Positions 33,668-47,041 of a DNA stretch of 64,000 nt are shown piece by piece (the stretch's first letter is position 1; each line of letters opens with the position of its first letter). The notes under the pieces were generated by a model. The model was not told the DNA's origin. It made no database searches and was given only the letters and a program-made list of their open reading frames with translations. Position numbers and translations under genes: made by a program. This DNA is from Novilysobacter selenitireducens (GTDB lineage Bacteria > Pseudomonadota > Gammaproteobacteria > Xanthomonadales > Xanthomonadaceae): positions 62,001 to 126,000 of the forward strand of contig NZ_JAINZW010000004.1 of the NCBI RefSeq assembly GCF_020026895.1, read 5' to 3'.

Positions 33668-33671
<4 letters not shown>
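33120..33671 (-). CDS. hotdog-fold acyl-CoA thioesterase with basic N-terminal tail
   Basis: 183 residues. The 4HBT domain spans about 52-175: [21 protein letters not shown] contains the catalytic Asp and the DxxxHVNN motif, followed by [10 protein letters not shown] and [16 protein letters not shown]. The first 45 residues are Lys/Arg/Ala/Pro-rich ([20 protein letters not shown]), resembling histone-like tails. It hydrolyses an acyl- or hydroxybenzoyl-CoA. Start overlaps the uvrA stop by 4 bases. Confidence 0.9.
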
Positions 33672-36583
<2,912 letters not shown>

Positions 36584-36916
36584 GCGTCGGTGGGGGCCTT
36601 CGATGGGGAGGCCGGCGGGCAAACCGCCGGCGAACAGGGGAGCGTAGCGACTGGCCTAGGTGGGGGCAAACCGGGGCAATGAAAAGGCGACCCGGCGCAG
36701 TGGCGTTCAGGACGGGAGGGCGGCGGGGGCCGGTTTGAACGCTTTCACCATTTTGGCTCGGACCGGTTTTGGTCGCGGCCGGAGAGGCTCCGACATGGCG
36801 GGGCTTGGGATGGATGGGCCGGGTTGCCCTAACCTGCTGAATCCCCTACAATTCCGCTTCTGTCCGCCCGCCATGGGTGGCAGTGCATCAAAAATAACTA
36901 CAGAGGAATCCCGGTC
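36584..36916. promoter_or_regulatory. divergent uvrA-rplU intergenic region with rplU promoter
   Basis: 333 bases with no gene. A strong promoter for rplU is TTGCCC (36824-36829), 17-base spacer, TACAAT (36847-36852), followed by a leader of about 60 bases to the rplU start with AGAGGAA upstream of ATG. No SOS box (CTGTN8ACAG) was seen near uvrA by eye. Confidence 0.7.
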
Positions 36917-37237
36917 ATGTACGCAGTTCTGGTCACCGGCGGTAAGCAATACCGCGTGATGAAGGGCGAGACGCTCCGCGTCGAGAAGCTCGAAGTCGAA
37001 GAAGGCAACGAGATCAAGTTCGACAACGTCCTGATGCTGGGCGACGGGGAGGGCGTGAAGCTCGGCGACGCGCTCAAGGGCGCCACCGTCACCGCCAAGG
37101 TCGTCGGCCACGGCCGCGCCGACAAGGTGCGCATCGTCAAGTTCCGCCGCCGCAAGCACCATCGCAAGCAGATGGGCCACCGGCAGCACTACACCGAAAT
37201 CGAGATCACCGGCATCGCCGGTGGCGACAAGAAGTAA
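36917..37237 (+). CDS. rplU: 50S ribosomal protein L21
   Basis: 106 residues starting [14 protein letters not shown], the usual L21 N terminus, with [20 protein letters not shown] near the C terminus. Ribosome site AGAGGAA lies before the ATG. L21 binds 23S rRNA domain I. First gene of rplU-rpmA, 12 bases from rpmA. Confidence 0.98.
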   Translation: MYAVLVTGGKQYRVMKGETLRVEKLEVEEGNEIKFDNVLMLGDGEGVKLGDALKGATVTAKVVGHGRADKVRIVKFRRRKHHRKQMGHRQHYTEIEITGIAGGDKK

Positions 37238-37249
37238 GGAGAAGCCGCC

Positions 37250-37507
37250 ATGGCACAGAAAAAAGGCGTAGGTTCCACCCGCAACGGCCGCGACTCCAAC
37301 CCGAAGTACCTGGGCGTGAAGATGTACGGCGGCCAGGCCATCGAGGCCGGCAACATCATCGTCCGCCAGCGTGGCACCCAGTTCCATCCGGGCGCCGGCG
37401 TCGGCCTGGGCCGCGACCACACGCTGTTCGCGCTGGTTGACGGCAAGGTCGAGTTCTCGACCAAGGGCCCGAAGCGCCGCCGCACCGTGAGCGTGGTCGG
37501 CGAGTAA
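37250..37507 (+). CDS. rpmA: 50S ribosomal protein L27
   Basis: 85 residues. N terminus [20 protein letters not shown] and [18 protein letters not shown] are L27 marks; the N-terminal tail reaches the peptidyl-transferase centre. Ribosome site AAGGAGAAG before ATG. A terminator follows the stop by about 25 bases, so obgE is probably separate. Confidence 0.98.
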   Translation: MAQKKGVGSTRNGRDSNPKYLGVKMYGGQAIEAGNIIVRQRGTQFHPGAGVGLGRDHTLFALVDGKVEFSTKGPKRRRTVSVVGE

Positions 37508-37532
37508 TCGCCCGTCATGTTCCGATCGAGGG

Positions 37533-37560
37533 GCCCCGCTTCGGCGGGGCTTCTTGTTTA
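37533..37560 (+). terminator. intrinsic terminator after rpmA
   Basis: GCCCCGC (37533-37539), TTCG tetraloop, GCGGGGC, then TTCTTGTTT. Standard rho-independent site closing rplU-rpmA. Confidence 0.92.
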
Positions 37561-37685
37561 AGGAGCAGGGACCAAGGGCTAGGGCCTGGGAATTGAAAGC
37601 TGGTTGTAGCCGGCTTTTTCATTTCTGCCATGCCCCCGCTGTTGTCCCTGTCTTTACAGTTCCAACTTCCAGTTCCGGCTATTAG

Positions 37686-38789
<1,104 letters not shown>

Positions 38790-38942
38790 GCGCCCGCAGC
38801 CAGTCCTACTTTTCAACCCGGACGTAATTGGGATCGGCTTCCATGTTCCCAGCGACCAACTGGGACAGCAGGGCGACCAGGCAGGCCGCCAGGCGATGCC
38901 CCGGAATGACACGGGTCGATGCAATCGCCGACCCGCAGCCAC

Positions 38943-38970
38943 AAAAAAACCCGGCCGAAGCCGGGTTTTT
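38943..38970. terminator. bidirectional terminator between obgE and rpsT
   Basis: AAAAAAACCCGGC-CGAA-GCCGGGTTTTT; strong stem with A- and T-runs, serving the convergent obgE and rpsT genes. The 150 bases before it (38790-38942) hold no gene that I can support. Confidence 0.92.
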
Positions 38971-38992
38971 CGATAGCAGCGTCGGCGCCGGA

Positions 38993-39262
38993 TCAGGCGG
39001 CCTTGAGCGCCTTGATGCGGGCGTTCAGGCGGGCCTTGTGACGGGCGGCCTTGTTCTTGTGGATCAGGCCACGGGCGCTGAACCGATCGAGGATCGGCTG
39101 GGCGGTGGCGAAAGCGGCTTCGGCACCGGCGGCGTCGTTCTCGTTCAGCGCCTTGAGGACCTTCTTGACGGAGGTGCGCAGCATCGAACGCTGGCTGCCA
39201 TTACGGGCGTTGCGCACGACGGCCTGCTTGGCGCGCTTCTTGGCGGACTTGATGTTTGCCAC
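38993..39262 (-). CDS. rpsT: 30S ribosomal protein S20
   Basis: 89 residues from a GTG start at 39260-39262 with AGGA upstream; rare start codons are common for rpsT. Sequence [20 protein letters not shown] and [18 protein letters not shown] are typical S20. S20 binds 16S rRNA and autoregulates in E. coli. Promoter TTGACG-17-CATAAT is at 39329-39357. Confidence 0.97.
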   Translation of the reverse strand: MANIKSAKKRAKQAVVRNARNGSQRSMLRTSVKKVLKALNENDAAGAEAAFATAQPILDRFSARGLIHKNKAARHKARLNARIKALKAA

Positions 39263-39328
39263 GGCGAATTCCTGAAAAATGGGTGGTACGGTAAAGAGGG
39301 GTTGGGTGTGCGCAAAGGCAGACAGGAA

Positions 39329-39357
39329 ATTATGGGCGATTCAGTGGCTTGCGTCAA
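39329..39357 (-). promoter_or_regulatory. strong promoter for rpsT
   Basis: On the minus strand TTGACG (39352-39357), 17-base spacer, CATAAT (39329-39334), about 66 bases before the rpsT GTG. It also overlaps the 5' part of an open frame reaching into murJ, supporting a murJ start further downstream. Confidence 0.8.
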
Positions 39358-39447
39358 CTTGACCCCCTCGCGGGGTCCCGTTTGAGCGCCCCGGCCCCGG
39401 ATCCCGCGGCCGCCACCCCGGACCCGGGGCCCCGTCGAGGCGGGGGC

Positions 39448-40989
39448 ATGCTCCGTTCCACCGCCGTATTCAGCGCGATGACGTTCCTCTCGCGCATCGC
39501 CGGCTACGTACGCGACGCGGTGCAGGCACACCTGTTCGGCGCCAGCGCGGCGATGAGCGCGTTCGTGGTCGCCTACCGCATCCCCAACTACCTGCGTCGG
39601 ATCTTTGCCGAGGGGTCGTTCTCCTCGGCGTTCGTCCCGGTGCTGTCGGAGCTCAAGCAGCGCGGCGACCAGAAGGCGCTGCAGGATTTCCTCGACCACG
39701 TCGCCGGCGCGCTGCTGGCCGTCGTGATCGTGGTCAGCGGCCTGGGCATGCTGGCCGCGCCGTGGATCGCCGAGCTGTTCCTGTTGTTTGCCGCCCCCGG
39801 CGTGGAAACGGTGCCCTTGGCGGCGGACATGCTGCGGGTGACCTTTCCGTACCTGACGTTCATCTCGATGACCGCCCTGGCCGGCGCGGTGCTGAACAGC
39901 TTCCGGCACTTCGGACTGCCGGCGCTGACGCCGGTGCTGCACAACCTGGTGCTGATCGCGGCCATGTTGCTGGTGGCGGGCTACTTCGACGTTCCGGAAA
40001 AGGTGCTCGCGTGGGGCGTGCTGGCGGCCGGCATCCTGCAGATGCTGGTGCTGTGGCCGGCGATGGGGCGGCTGGGCATCCGCCCGCGCTTCCGATTCAA
40101 CCTTCGCCACGAAGGCGTGCGCCGGGTCGGGCGGCTCATGCTGCCGACCATTTTTTCCTCCTCGGTGTCGCAGGTGAACCTGCTGGTCGGCACGGTGTTC
40201 GCGTCGCTTCTCGTACCGGCCGCGCAGTCGTGGCTGTACTACTCCGACCGCCTGACGGAACTGCCGCTGGGCCTTTTCGGCGTGGCGATCGGCACGGTCA
40301 TCCTGCCGCAGCTGTCGCGCCACCACGCCGACGACGATGCCGACGGCTACTCGCGCTCGCTGGACTGGGGCCTGCGCACGGTGATGCTGATCGGCATGCC
40401 GGCCGCGCTCGGGCTGGCGCTGCTGGCCGAGCCGCTGACCGCGTCCCTGTTCCGGCGCGGTGCATTCACCGACGAGGACACGCGGATGGTGGGCTACGCG
40501 CTGATGGCAATGAGCGTGGGCATCCCCACCTTCATGCTCAGCAAGGTGCTGCTGCCGGCGTTCTATGCGCGTCAGGACACGCGTACGCCGATGCGCGCCG
40601 CGGTCATCACCGTCGTCGCCAACGTGGTGCTGACGGTCGCGCTGGTCACTCCGCTGTGGATGGCCGGCTTCGAGGCCGCGCACGTCGGCATCGCAGGCGC
40701 CACCGCGCTGGCCGGCGTGCTCAACGCCGGGCTGCTGTGGCGCTACCTTCGTCGCGACGGCGTCTACCGCGCCGCGCCGGGCTGGACGCGTTGGATGCTG
40801 CGCATCGTGGCCGGGCTGGTGGCCATGACGGCGGCGGTGCTGGCGGTACGCGCCTACGTCGGCGACTGGACGGCACTGACGATGCTCTGGCGCTGGGTCT
40901 GGCTGTTGGCAGCGGTCTCCGCTGGCGCCGCGGCCTACGGCGTGGTGCTGGTCGCGCTGGGCCTGCGCCCGCGCCACCTGCGGCATTGA
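39448..40989 (+). CDS. murJ: lipid II flippase MurJ
   Basis: 513 residues from the ATG at 39448 (GAGGCGGGGG upstream); a TTG at 39382 would add 22 residues rich in Pro and Ala. Fourteen membrane segments are predicted. MurJ motifs: FLSRIAGYVRDAVQAHLFGA, NYLRRIFAEGSFSSAFVPVL and LPQLSRHHADDDADGY, with charged residues lining the central cavity (Arg in RIAGYVRD). It flips lipid II across the inner membrane. Neighbours rpsT (divergent) and ribF agree with the conserved order. Confidence 0.95.
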   Translation: MLRSTAVFSAMTFLSRIAGYVRDAVQAHLFGASAAMSAFVVAYRIPNYLRRIFAEGSFSSAFVPVLSELKQRGDQKALQDFLDHVAGALLAVVIVVSGLGMLAAPWIAELFLLFAAPGVETVPLAADMLRVTFPYLTFISMTALAGAVLNSFRHFGLPALTPVLHNLVLIAAMLLVAGYFDVPEKVLAWGVLAAGILQMLVLWPAMGRLGIRPRFRFNLRHEGVRRVGRLMLPTIFSSSVSQVNLLVGTVFASLLVPAAQSWLYYSDRLTELPLGLFGVAIGTVILPQLSRHHADDDADGYSRSLDWGLRTVMLIGMPAALGLALLAEPLTASLFRRGAFTDEDTRMVGYALMAMSVGIPTFMLSKVLLPAFYARQDTRTPMRAAVITVVANVVLTVALVTPLWMAGFEAAHVGIAGATALAGVLNAGLLWRYLRRDGVYRAAPGWTRWMLRIVAGLVAMTAAVLAVRAYVGDWTALTMLWRWVWLLAAVSAGAAAYGVVLVALGLRPRHLRH

Positions 40990-40995
40990 GCGGGT

Positions 40996-41075
40996 CTGTA
41001 GGAGCGGCTTCAGCCGCGATCGGGAATGGGCGCAGGCCGCTCAAACATGCGATCGCGGCTGAAGCCGCTCCTACA
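40996..41075. repeat. pair of inverted REP palindromes
   Basis: Two copies of TGTAGGAGCGGCTTCAGCCGCGAT face each other (about 40998-41021 and 41052-41075), spaced by about 30 bases, between murJ and ribF. They can form one long stem-loop. Confidence 0.88.
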
Positions 41076-41134
41076 GTGAGCTGCCTATGGCCGAGCGACC
41101 CGGGCAAACCCGCACCCCGGCTATACTTCTAGCG

Positions 41135-42082
41135 ATGAGCAGGCTGTTCCGAGACGTCGACGGCGGGCCCCGATGCCCGCACGGCAGTGTGGTCTGCATC
41201 GGCGCTTTCGACGGCCTGCACCTGGGGCATCGGGCACTGGTGCGCCACGCCGTGGCCCGCGCGCGGGCGCTCGAAGTGCCTGCGATCGCGCTGACGTTCC
41301 AGCCGTTGCCACGCGAATATTTCGCACCCGATGCACCGCCGCCGAGGCTTCTGTCGGCCCGCGCCAAGGCGCGTGGCCTGCTGGAGCTGGGCGTGGACCA
41401 GGTCGGCCTGCTGCGGTTCGACGCGCGCATGGCGGGCATGTCGGCCGAGGCCTTCTGCCGCGACGTACTGGCCGGACGGCTGGGCGCCCGCGAAGTGTGG
41501 GTCGGCCCGTGCTTCCGCTTCGGCAAGGGTCGGGCAGGGGACCTCGCACTGCTGCGCGAGCAGGGCGCCGTGCTGGGTTTCGAGGCCGGCGAGATCGACC
41601 CCGTCCAGCTGGACGGTGACCGCGTCTCCAGCACCCGCATCCGTGCAGCACTCCAGGCAGGCGACTTCGCCCTGGCCGAGCGCCTGCTGGGCCGTCCTTA
41701 CGCCATCGGTGGGCGTGTCCGGCGTGGCCGCCAGTTGGGCCGCACACTGGGCTATCCAACTGCCAACCTGCACTTCGATGGCGTGACCCCGGCGCTGTCG
41801 GGCATCTACGCCACCCGCGTCCATGGCGCGGGGCTGGATGCCTGGCCGTCGGTGTCGAGCCTCGGCACCCGGCCGACGGTGGACGGCGTGGAGCCGCTGC
41901 TGGAAGCCCACCTGTTCGACTTCGACGGCGACCTCTACGGGCGCCGGATCGAAGTCGAGTTCGTCGCCCGCCTGCGCGACGAGGAAAAGTTCGACACTCT
42001 GGCCGCACTGACGGCCCAGATGCACCGTGACGCCGAGCAGGCGCGCGCCCTCCTGCACCACGACCGAAGAGCGACTGCGTGA
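41135..42082 (+). CDS. ribF: bifunctional riboflavin kinase/FAD synthetase
   Basis: 315 residues from the ATG at 41135. FAD-synthetase domain: [19 protein letters not shown] (nucleotide-binding GxFDGxHxGH), [12 protein letters not shown], and [25 protein letters not shown]. Riboflavin kinase domain: [16 protein letters not shown] and [21 protein letters not shown]. It makes FMN and FAD. A TATACT -10 element lies only 8 bases before the start codon (41122-41127), so the leader is very short. It overlaps ileS by 4 bases (GTGA). Confidence 0.97.
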   Translation: MSRLFRDVDGGPRCPHGSVVCIGAFDGLHLGHRALVRHAVARARALEVPAIALTFQPLPREYFAPDAPPPRLLSARAKARGLLELGVDQVGLLRFDARMAGMSAEAFCRDVLAGRLGAREVWVGPCFRFGKGRAGDLALLREQGAVLGFEAGEIDPVQLDGDRVSSTRIRAALQAGDFALAERLLGRPYAIGGRVRRGRQLGRTLGYPTANLHFDGVTPALSGIYATRVHGAGLDAWPSVSSLGTRPTVDGVEPLLEAHLFDFDGDLYGRRIEVEFVARLRDEEKFDTLAALTAQMHRDAEQARALLHHDRRATA

Positions 42083-44958
42083 GCGCCAAGACCGACGACG
42101 CCAACCCCTACAAGGCCACGCTGCATCTGCCGGCCACCGAGTTCCCGATGCGGGGCGACCTGCCCAAGCGCGAGCCGAAGATGCTTGCCCACTGGGAAGA
42201 GACCGGCCTGTACCAGCGCATACGCGAGCAGGTGCGCGGACGGACGCGCAGCTTCGTCCTGCACGACGGGCCGCCGTACGCCAACGGCGCGATCCACATC
42301 GGCCACGCGGTCAACAAGGTGCTCAAGGACGTGGTGGTGAAGTCGCGCCTGCTGTCGGGCTTCGACGCGCCGTACGTGCCGGGGTGGGATTGCCACGGCC
42401 TGCCGATCGAACTGGCGGTGGAGAAGAAGCACGGCAAGGTCGGCGACAAGCTGGACGCCGCCGCCTTCCGCCAGAAGTGCCGCGAGTACGCCGCCGAGCA
42501 GATCGACATCCAGCGCCGCGACTTCAAGCGCCTGGGCGTGCTGGGCGACTGGGACAACCCGTACCGCACGATGGACTTCCGCTACGAGGCGGACATGCTG
42601 CGCGCGTTGGCGAAGATCGTCGAGCGCGGCCACCTGCAGCGCGGCGCCAAGCCGGTGCACTGGTGCTTCGACTGCGGCTCGGCATTGGCCGAGGCGGAGA
42701 TCGAGTACGCCGACAAGGTGTCGCCGGCGATCGACGTGGCGTACGCCGCGCGCCAGCCGGCCAAACTCGCGGCGGCGTTCGGCGTCGCGCTGGGCGAGGG
42801 CGACGAAGTCGCCATGCCGATCTGGACGACCACGCCCTGGACGCTGCCGGCGAGCCTGGCGGTGTCCGTTGGTGCCGACCTGGACTACGTGCTGGTCGAA
42901 GGCCCCGCGTTGCCGTCGGGCGGCCGCCGCCTGCTGGTGCTGGCGGCCGCGCTGGCCGAGCGCGCGCTCGCACGCTACGGCGTCGAAAGCGTCGTCGAGC
43001 TTGGTCGCGCCACCGGCACCGATCTTGAAGGGCTGAAGCTGCAGCACCCCTTCTACGCCGACCGAGAAATTCCCGTTCTGCTGGGCGAGCACGTCTCGGC
43101 CGAGGACGGCACCGGCGCTGTCCACACCGCGCCCGGCCACGGCCAGGAGGACTTCGCGGTGTCGCAGCAGTACGGCCTGCTCGAGGGGCTGGAAGCCGCG
43201 ACGCTCAACCCCGTCGATGCGCGCGGCGTGTACCTGCCGTCGACGCCGCCGGCCGATGGCGTGACGCTCGCGGGCCAGCACATCTGGAAGGCCAACGACG
43301 CCATCGTCGAGGTGCTGCGCGGCAATGGGACGTTGCTCGCGTTCGAGCGGCTCAACCACAGCTACCCGCACTGCTGGCGCCACAAGACGCCAGTGGCGTT
43401 CCGCGCCACGCCGCAGTGGTTCATCTCGATGGAGCAGGCCAACCTGCGCCGCGACGCGCTGGCGCAGATCGGCCAGGTGAAGTGGGTGCCGGAGTGGGGT
43501 GAAGCACGCATCGCTGGCATGGTCGAGGGCCGCCCGGACTGGACGATCTCGCGCCAGCGCTACTGGGGCGTGCCGATCGCACTGTTCATCGACCGCGAGA
43601 CGAAAGAGCCGCATCCGCGCGCCGCCGAACTGATGCGCCAGGCCGCCGAGCGTGTCGAGCAGGCCGGCGTCGATGCCTGGTATGCGTTGGACCCGGCCGA
43701 GCTGCTGGGCGACGAAGCCGAGCGTTACGAGAAGGTCACCGACATCCTCGACGTCTGGTTCGATTCGGGCGTCACCCATGAGTGCGTGCTGGCGCAGCGC
43801 GGGGCCGATGGCCTGCGCAAGCCGGCCGACCTGTACCTGGAAGGCTCGGACCAGCACCGCGGCTGGTTCCAGAGCTCGCTGCTCAGCGGCGTGGCGATGG
43901 ACGGCGTGGCCCCGTACCGGCAGGTGCTGACGCATGGCTTCACGGTCGATGCGCAGGGCAAGAAGATGTCCAAGTCGCTGGGCAACGTGGTGGAGCCGCA
44001 GAAGGTCATCGACCAGATGGGTGCGGACGTGCTGCGGCTGTGGATCGCCTCGGCCGACTACCGCAACGAGATGTCGGTGTCCGACGACATCCTCAAGCGC
44101 AGTGCCGACGCCTACCGCCGCATCCGCAACACCGCGCGCTTCCTGCTGGGTAACCTGCACGGCTTCGAGCCGGCCACCCATCTGCGCGACCTGGACGACA
44201 TGGTCGCGCTGGACGCGTGGATCGTGCACCGCGCCCACGAGCTGCAGGGCCGCATCACCGACGCGTACGAGCGCTACGACTTCGCCGAGGTGGTGCAGAT
44301 CCTGTCGAACTTCTGCAGCGTCGACCTGGGCTCGCTGTACCTGGACGTCACCAAGGACCGCCTGTACACGATGCAGGAGGACTCGCGCGGCCGCCGCTCG
44401 GCGCAGAGCGCGATGTACCGCGTGGCCGAGGCGTTCGTGCGCTGGATCGCGCCGATCCTGAGCTTCACTGCCGAGGAGATGTGGGGCCACCTGCCGACCC
44501 CGGCGGCGGGCGAGCGCGCCGGGCATGTGCTGTTCACCACCTGGTACGACGGCCTGGCCTCGCTGCCGGCCGAGGCGCCGCTGACGGGGGCCGACTTCAA
44601 GCGCCTGCTGGCGCTGCGCGAGTCGGTCAGCCGCACGCTGGAGCCGATGCGTGCCGCCGGCGACATCGGCGCGGCGCTGGAGGCGGAGATTGCGCTGGCG
44701 TGCGGGGTGTCGGAGCAGAACTGGCTGGCGCCGTTCGTGGACGAGCTGCGCTTCCTGTTCATCACCGGCGACGTGTCGCTGGTGGCGGACGATGCGGCGA
44801 AGGACATTGCGGTGTCGGCCACGGCGAGCGACAAGCCCAAGTGCGGCCGATGCTGGCACTACCGCAGTGATGTCGGCGAGCACGAAGCGCACCCGACCCT
44901 GTGCGGGCGCTGCGTGGACAATGTCGACGGCCAGGGCGAGGACCGACGCTGGTTCTGA
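42079..44958 (+). CDS. ileS: isoleucyl-tRNA synthetase
   Basis: 959 residues from GTG at 42079. Class I motifs HIGHAVNK and KMSKSLGN are both present; [14 protein letters not shown] precedes the first. The editing domain has [13 protein letters not shown] and [18 protein letters not shown]. The C-terminal zinc site has CGRCWHYR and CGRCVDNV. It charges tRNA-Ile. Located between ribF and lspA as in most gammaproteobacteria. Confidence 0.98.
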   Translation: MSAKTDDANPYKATLHLPATEFPMRGDLPKREPKMLAHWEETGLYQRIREQVRGRTRSFVLHDGPPYANGAIHIGHAVNKVLKDVVVKSRLLSGFDAPYVPGWDCHGLPIELAVEKKHGKVGDKLDAAAFRQKCREYAAEQIDIQRRDFKRLGVLGDWDNPYRTMDFRYEADMLRALAKIVERGHLQRGAKPVHWCFDCGSALAEAEIEYADKVSPAIDVAYAARQPAKLAAAFGVALGEGDEVAMPIWTTTPWTLPASLAVSVGADLDYVLVEGPALPSGGRRLLVLAAALAERALARYGVESVVELGRATGTDLEGLKLQHPFYADREIPVLLGEHVSAEDGTGAVHTAPGHGQEDFAVSQQYGLLEGLEAATLNPVDARGVYLPSTPPADGVTLAGQHIWKANDAIVEVLRGNGTLLAFERLNHSYPHCWRHKTPVAFRATPQWFISMEQANLRRDALAQIGQVKWVPEWGEARIAGMVEGRPDWTISRQRYWGVPIALFIDRETKEPHPRAAELMRQAAERVEQAGVDAWYALDPAELLGDEAERYEKVTDILDVWFDSGVTHECVLAQRGADGLRKPADLYLEGSDQHRGWFQSSLLSGVAMDGVAPYRQVLTHGFTVDAQGKKMSKSLGNVVEPQKVIDQMGADVLRLWIASADYRNEMSVSDDILKRSADAYRRIRNTARFLLGNLHGFEPATHLRDLDDMVALDAWIVHRAHELQGRITDAYERYDFAEVVQILSNFCSVDLGSLYLDVTKDRLYTMQEDSRGRRSAQSAMYRVAEAFVRWIAPILSFTAEEMWGHLPTPAAGERAGHVLFTTWYDGLASLPAEAPLTGADFKRLLALRESVSRTLEPMRAAGDIGAALEAEIALACGVSEQNWLAPFVDELRFLFITGDVSLVADDAAKDIAVSATASDKPKCGRCWHYRSDVGEHEAHPTLCGRCVDNVDGQGEDRRWF

Positions 44959-44974
44959 CGCCCTCAGCGAGGGT

Positions 44975-45064
44975 TTGATCGTCGTTCCTGCGAAAGCAGG
45001 AGCCCGTCCTGATCGTTACCCGCACGATCAAGATGGATCCCGGCTTTCGCCGGGATGACGGCCT
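44975..45064. repeat. REP palindromes between ileS and lspA
   Basis: GTCGTTCCTGCGAAAGCAGGAGCC (about 44980-45003) and GATGGATCCCGGCTTTCGCCGGGATGACG (about 45032-45061), two related palindromes in the same family as the gspF-gspG pair. Confidence 0.75.
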
Positions 45065-45166
45065 GGAGCGTCGGCAGGGCCGGGATTGGCTGGCGCGCTT
45101 GCGCGCTGCATTACGACATCGAACGCGGCCCTAGTGGCCACATACACCGCACCACCACGGACCCCC

Positions 45167-45673
45167 ATGCAAAAGCCCATCCCCAACGCACTGCCCTGGC
45201 TCGCGGTTTCCGCCCTGATCCTGGCGCTGGACCAGCTGACCAAGTACTGGGTGCTGACCTCGCTGCCCGAATACACCGCCATCCCGGTGATCGAGGGCGT
45301 GTGGAACTGGTACCGCACCTACAACACCGGCGCGGCCTTCAGCTTCCTGGCCGACGCCGGCGGGTGGCAGAAGTACTTCTTCCTCGTGCTGGCGGTGGCT
45401 ATCTCGGGCCTGCTGGCGTTCTGGCTGTCGCGCACGCCGCGCGGCGACTGGAAGACGGCGCTTCCGTACGCGCTGGTGATCGGCGGTGCCATCGGCAACG
45501 TCATCGACCGGATGGTGCACGGCCACGTCGTCGACTTCATCCAGTGGCACTGGCAGGACTGGTACTGGCCCGCCTTCAACATCGCCGACATGGCCATCGT
45601 CGGCGGCGCCATCGGCATCGCCCTGTTCGGGCTGTTCAGCGGCAAGCCCGCCGCCGCGCAGGGCAAGGCGTAA
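45167..45673 (+). CDS. lspA: lipoprotein signal peptidase
   Basis: 168 residues from the ATG at 45167; an in-frame start at 45086 gives a non-hydrophobic extension. Four membrane helices. The catalytic Asp pair is in [19 protein letters not shown] and [11 protein letters not shown], with [11 protein letters not shown] before. It cleaves the signal from prolipoproteins such as PstS in this window. It ends 10 bases before ispH. Confidence 0.97.
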   Translation: MQKPIPNALPWLAVSALILALDQLTKYWVLTSLPEYTAIPVIEGVWNWYRTYNTGAAFSFLADAGGWQKYFFLVLAVAISGLLAFWLSRTPRGDWKTALPYALVIGGAIGNVIDRMVHGHVVDFIQWHWQDWYWPAFNIADMAIVGGAIGIALFGLFSGKPAAAQGKA

Positions 45674-45683
45674 AATCGGCGCG

Positions 45684-46634
45684 ATGGACATCCTGCTCGC
45701 CAACCCCCGCGGCTTCTGCGCCGGCGTCGACCGCGCGATCGAAATCGTCAACCGCGCGCTGGAGTCGCTGGGCGCGCCGATTTACGTCCGCCACGAAGTC
45801 GTCCACAACCGGTTCGTGGTCGACGACCTCAAGCAGCGCGGCGCGGTGTTCGTAGAGGAACTGCACGAAGTCCCCGACGGCGCGACCGTCATCTTCAGCG
45901 CCCACGGCGTCTCCAGGGCGGTGCGCGAGGAGGCCGATCGCCGCGGGCTGAAGGTGTTCGATGCGACCTGCCCGCTGGTGACGAAGGTGCACCTTGAGGT
46001 CGCGCGGCAGTGCCGGGCCGGGCGCGACATGGTGCTGATCGGCCATGCCGGGCACCCCGAGGTCGAAGGCACGATGGGCCAGTGGAGCGCGCAGGCCGGC
46101 GGTGGTGCCATCCACCTGGTCGAGGACCTGGCCGACGTCGCGACCCTGCAGCTGGCCCAGCCCGAGAACTGCGCCTACACCACCCAGACAACGCTGTCGG
46201 TGGACGACACCCGCGGCATCATCGCCGCGCTGCGCGAGCGCTTCCCGGCGATCCAGGGCCCGAAGAACGACGACATCTGCTACGCCACCCAGAACCGGCA
46301 GGACGCGGTTCGCGACCTGTCGGCGCAGTGCGACCTGGTGCTGGTGGTGGGCTCGGTCAACAGCTCCAATTCCAACCGCCTGCGCGAACTGGCCGAGCGC
46401 CAGGGCGTGGAGGCGCACCTGATCGACGGTGCGGACGAGATCGACCCGGCATGGGTCGCCGGCCGGCGTCGCATCGGCATCACCGCGGGCGCGTCGGCTC
46501 CCGAGGTGCTGGTGCAGGGCGTGATCGACCGCCTGCGCGCGCTGGGCGCCGGCGAGCTGGCCGAACTGGCAGGGGAGCCTGAAAACATGGTGTTCGCGCT
46601 GCCCAAGGAGCTGCGCCTGCAACTGGTCGATTGA
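45684..46634 (+). CDS. ispH: 4-hydroxy-3-methylbut-2-enyl diphosphate reductase
   Basis: 316 residues from the ATG at 45684. Three iron-sulfur cysteines: [13 protein letters not shown] (Cys12), [11 protein letters not shown], and [13 protein letters not shown]. His residues in [10 protein letters not shown] and [14 protein letters not shown] bind the diphosphate. TESSNSN-type [12 protein letters not shown] is present. Last step of the MEP isoprenoid pathway. It belongs to the ribF-ileS-lspA-ispH cluster. Confidence 0.98.
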   Translation: MDILLANPRGFCAGVDRAIEIVNRALESLGAPIYVRHEVVHNRFVVDDLKQRGAVFVEELHEVPDGATVIFSAHGVSRAVREEADRRGLKVFDATCPLVTKVHLEVARQCRAGRDMVLIGHAGHPEVEGTMGQWSAQAGGGAIHLVEDLADVATLQLAQPENCAYTTQTTLSVDDTRGIIAALRERFPAIQGPKNDDICYATQNRQDAVRDLSAQCDLVLVVGSVNSSNSNRLRELAERQGVEAHLIDGADEIDPAWVAGRRRIGITAGASAPEVLVQGVIDRLRALGAGELAELAGEPENMVFALPKELRLQLVD

Positions 46635-46655
46635 GCGATACATGCCGCGCCTCGA

Positions 46656-46685
46656 TTGACCCTGCCGCGCGGCGCGCCCTACAAT
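46656..46685 (+). promoter_or_regulatory. promoter for tRNA-Thr
   Basis: TTGACC (46656-46661), 18-base spacer, TACAAT (46680-46685), 52 bases before the tRNA gene. A GC-rich stretch follows the -10, as in stringently controlled discriminators. Confidence 0.75.
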
Positions 46686-46737
46686 CCGCCCCCTTGCGGC
46701 TCCGCGCCGCCGGCCTCCTGGCCACCCGTAGTACCCC

Positions 46738-46813
46738 GCCGGAATAGCTCAGTTGGTAGAGCGGCGCATTCGTAATGCGTAGGTCGTAGGTTCGATTCCT
46801 ATTTCCGGCACCA
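46738..46813 (+). tRNA. tRNA-Thr (anticodon CGT)
   Basis: 76 bases including an encoded CCA end. Acceptor stem GCCGGAA pairs with TTCCGGC, D-arm GCTC-AGTTGGTA-GAGC, anticodon stem GCGCA/TGCGT with loop TTCGTAA giving CGT, which reads ACG. T-arm has TTCGATT. All four arms fold well. It is followed by a tandem terminator array. Confidence 0.97.
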
Positions 46814-46850
46814 ATCCCACGTATCGCGCACGACGCGGTCGTTCCGGAAG

Positions 46851-46970
46851 GCCCGCCTTGGCGGGCCTTCTTCGTTTCGGTCCCGCCTTGGCGGGCCTTC
46901 TTCATTTCGGTCCCGCCCCGGCGGACCTTCTTCGTTTTGGGCCAGGCTTCGGCGGGCCCTCTCTGTTTTC
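46851..46970 (+). terminator. four tandem 30-bp terminator hairpins
   Basis: Four adjacent 30-base units (46851-46880, 46881-46910, 46911-46940, 46941-46970), each with a GCCCGCC-NN-GGCGGGC-like stem followed by a CTTCTTCGTTT-type tail. Copies 1 and 2 have perfect stems; copy 3 has one mismatch and copy 4 at least two. They follow tRNA-Thr and precede radA. Confidence 0.88.
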
Positions 46971-47041
46971 CGGCCCGTGTGTCTCGCCCAGCGCGAACGC
47001 CTGCCGCTAGAGTGCGCGTTCCCGACGCAGCCCGACGCCCC

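Noticed and set aside
38790..38942. Small gene between obgE and rpsT
   Set aside because: The open frame from 38828 runs through the terminator and over rpsT; no ribosome site or motif.
41935..44892. 985-codon open frame antisense to ileS
   Set aside because: It is the mirror of a well-conserved essential gene. High GC removes stop codons in antisense frames; the product is His/Arg/Gln-rich with no domain.
46851..46970. 30-bp tandem repeats as a CRISPR array
   Set aside because: The copies are contiguous with no spacers and each contains a terminator stem; no cas genes nearby.
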